Shown: in pieces, positions 62,356-64,000 of the stretch
Numbering within the stretch: the first letter of the stretch is position 1
How the letters are laid out: every line of letters begins with the position of its first letter
Origin: Novosphingobium sp. CECT 9465
GTDB taxonomy: Bacteria; Pseudomonadota; Alphaproteobacteria; Sphingomonadales; Sphingomonadaceae
DNA: 64,000 nucleotides
Direction: 5' to 3'
NCBI RefSeq assembly: GCF_920987055.1
Contig: NZ_CAKLBX010000001.1
Location: 3,086,501 to 3,150,500, forward strand
Translations under genes and position numbers: made by a program
The notes under the pieces: generated by a model
Seen by the model: only the letters and a program-made list of their open reading frames with translations
What the model was told of the DNA's origin: nothing
Databases searched by the model: none

Positions 62356-64000
62356 TGCCTGTCGAGCTTCAGCGCGGACACATCCAAACGAATCTCGCCA
62401 GACGATGATGCCACCAAAGCACTTAACGCTCTGAGAAGTGCCGTCGGTCCGGTTATCGTGCTGCCGAACAGGGACCAGCAACCGTTCGGCGCGCCGCATA
62501 CCTCGCCGACGCTGATGCCGTAGGCGTGCGACAGGAGCGCGTGGTCGTTTCCCGAAGACGAGCCGCTGTCACCGAAGCAGAGTACTCCCTTTCCATCGCC
62601 GGCGACGCTACGGATCGCCTCGACTACCGTCGTCTTTGTCGAAGACGACGGTATAATGTCGAAGCTGTGCCCGGACTCGGATATTCTGACTTCTCCGCTT
62701 TCGATTTGGGGACAACGCGCAACATCGAGCGCGAACCGGAACGGGTAACGCAACCTATGCCTATCTATGCAGATCTGAACCGGGCGAGCCTTGAAGGTCT
62801 TCACCAAGAACAACTCGTCCTGTTTGTTCAGCCAGGTTACGGTCGCGGCGATGGCGGGATTGGCGGCTGGCGGATCGAGGTCGATATCGACGTCTGCAGT
62901 GCGGATGTGCCCGCCGTTATAGTATCCGATGATTATAGAGGGCAGGACGTCTGGGGGAAGAACCTTGCGCAGATCATCGCCAGCGGAACCGCCCCGTCCT
63001 GTCGCGATGCCGATCTTGACCCCTAAGCGATGCAGTCGAACAAGCTGGTCGATGATCGCCTGGTCGGGGACCTTGAAGCGATCTTCAGTCGAAACAATTG
63101 TCCCATCATAGTCGAACACGACGCCGCCCACGAGTGCCTGCTCCAGGTCTTGAAAGCGTGCGGAGCAAATCGTCAGAAGGCTCAGATTCTCCGGCGGGGC
63201 AGAGTCCGCCTTCGCTATGGCAGCACGCTTATGACGGACGCTGGCAGGAAGCTCATGAGCAAGCGTCTCTAGAGACCTGTCGTCGTAGATCGCCCTTCCG
63301 AACTCACCGATACCTGGTTTGCCGGGGTCGATGCTCAGGACGTCGCCAACCGCCTCGATGACTGCCAGTCCGTCGATGAGGCCGAGTATGTTCGCGAGCC
63401 TTCCGCAAGTGCCGTAGTCGATGCTCACGCGTCGCAGGCCTTCGGGAAGGGCCCCCTCGATCGCTCGCCATGTCGAGCGCGACGAGCTTCCGGTCAACGC
63501 AAGCAGAACCGTTTCGTCGGTTCGGTGGTGGAACCACGCATGCCGACCATGCGCGAGATTGCGAAGGTCGGTGGTCTGAACCGGACAGATCGATGCTTCC
63601 CAGAACGACGTGTCGAGTAGACAGGCGACAGGTCGAAGCAGAGTGTCACCTGCGATGACAAGGGTGTCCGACTTTCGAATGCCCTGCCATTTCTCCGTGA
63701 GGCGGATCCGCTCGCCGGGATTGCGCGAGGCGGCCAGCCGCGCCGAGATCACCTCCAGAGGCGATGGGCTGGCGACCGATTCGCGCGACACCATTGCGCT
63801 GGCCATCAGAAGACTAGCCGTCATCGAGAGCAGGGAGTGGGTGGCGAGATAGCCGTCCTTCTCGTCGGCAACTGGCACAACATGAACGTGTCCGCCGCAC
63901 TTCGATACCAGCGCGGCCGCAGCGCCCGCGGCGTTGCGAGTGACGATGTTTATGTCGCGGCATCCACGATCGATGGCAGCTTTGGCGGCGGCACTGACGT
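62352..64000 (-). CDS. SIS-domain/HAD-hydrolase fusion protein (5' end outside window)
   Basis: The frame is open to the right edge and its start is missing; 549 codons are visible. The part near the edge reads as a SIS sugar-isomerase domain (SAAAKAAIDRGCRDINIVTRN; GYLATHSLLSMTASLL). The C-terminal half is a HAD phosphatase with motif I VFDYDGTIVST and motif IV CFGDSGSSSGNDHAL. SIS domains bind phosphosugars and HAD enzymes dephosphorylate them. Together with PfkB this suggests cycling of a sugar phosphate. Confidence 0.8.
   Translation of the reverse strand, partial: VSAAAKAAIDRGCRDINIVTRNAAGAAAALVSKCGGHVHVVPVADEKDGYLATHSLLSMTASLLMASAMVSRESVASPSPLEVISARLAASRNPGERIRLTEKWQGIRKSDTLVIAGDTLLRPVACLLDTSFWEASICPVQTTDLRNLAHGRHAWFHHRTDETVLLALTGSSSRSTWRAIEGALPEGLRRVSIDYGTCGRLANILGLIDGLAVIEAVGDVLSIDPGKPGIGEFGRAIYDDRSLETLAHELPASVRHKRAAIAKADSAPPENLSLLTICSARFQDLEQALVGGVVFDYDGTIVSTEDRFKVPDQAIIDQLVRLHRLGVKIGIATGRGGSAGDDLRKVLPPDVLPSIIIGYYNGGHIRTADVDIDLDPPAANPAIAATVTWLNKQDELFLVKTFKARPVQICIDRHRLRYPFRFALDVARCPQIESGEVRISESGHSFDIIPSSSTKTTVVEAIRSVAGDGKGVLCFGDSGSSSGNDHALLSHAYGISVGEVCGAPNGCWSLFGSTITGPTALLRALSALVASSSGEIRLDVSALKLDRQ

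Larger units (their letters stand above)
6465..64000. mobile_element. integrative and conjugative element (left part; right end outside window)
   Basis: From the 3' end of the tRNA-Gly gene to the window edge, gene content changes completely from housekeeping genes to a trb mating-pair operon, DUF736, DUF2274, ArdC, DUF2958, ParB-like, DUF7007, methylase/helicase, Toprim and DUF2493 genes. Together these are the backbone of trb-type ICEs of sphingomonads and rhizobia. Defence genes fill the gaps. No integrase, relaxase or VirD4/TraG coupling protein is visible and the right attachment site is not reached, so extent and transfer competence are unknown. Confidence 0.85.

Noticed and set aside
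1..64000. CRISPR array
   Set aside because: I saw no regularly spaced repeats of CRISPR length and no cas genes.

Overview
The window is GC-rich alphaproteobacterial DNA, most likely from a sphingomonad (Novosphingobium/Sphingobium-like). This is judged from the chromosomal genes on the left and from the style of the integrated element. No species call is made.

Positions 1-6464 are ordinary chromosome: the end of a VUT/YhhQ-type transporter gene, argB, a small lipoprotein gene, yggT, folD, a secreted hypothetical, marC, a LON-N-domain gene, a thioredoxin-TPR gene and a complete tRNA-Gly(GCC) gene with encoded CCA. Everything to the right of the tRNA looks like one large integrative and conjugative element (ICE) or its remnant, and it runs past the right edge. 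Three copies of a 9-bp arm-like repeat lie just inside the tRNA. Small accessory genes follow: DUF736, a small XRE regulator with a palindromic operator-like site, and a membrane protein. Next is an IS3-family element split by a group II intron, a cut-off HPP/CBS gene end, and an AbiE toxin-antitoxin pair.

Positions 14632-24080 hold a gapless mating-pair operon, trbB-C-D-E-J-K-L-F-G-I plus DUF2274. No relaxase, coupling protein or integrase gene is in the window. Positions 42216-47845 and 53684-60340 carry the usual housekeeping cargo of this ICE type: ArdC antirestriction protein, an amber-interrupted DUF2958 gene, a large ParB-like protein, DUF7007, a methylase/strawberry-notch helicase, a DUF7146-Toprim primase-like protein and DUF2493. 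Several are preceded by similar structured leaders.

The space between these modules is a defence island. From left to right it has: (i) a NYN/OST-HTH nuclease-like gene; (ii) a tight six-gene operon read leftward, BrxR/CapW-like WYL regulator, DUF499 ATPase, short PglZ-like protein, DUF1156 adenine methylase, an unassigned 166-aa protein and a SNF2 helicase, which is BREX/Pgl-like but lacks brxA, brxB, brxL and brxF; (iii) a YhaO-YhaN (SbcDC-like) nuclease pair; (iv) a Thoeris system with a SIR2-SLOG ThsA and two different TIR proteins; (v) an AAA_13/RloC-like ATPase with a zinc-hook motif; and (vi) at the right edge a helix-turn-helix regulator, a NADAR protein, a PfkB kinase and a SIS-HAD fusion, which may be an undescribed nucleotide- or sugar-handling module. 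The SNF2/DUF1156/DUF499 operon and the NADAR/PfkB/SIS-HAD cluster are the best candidates for new biology.
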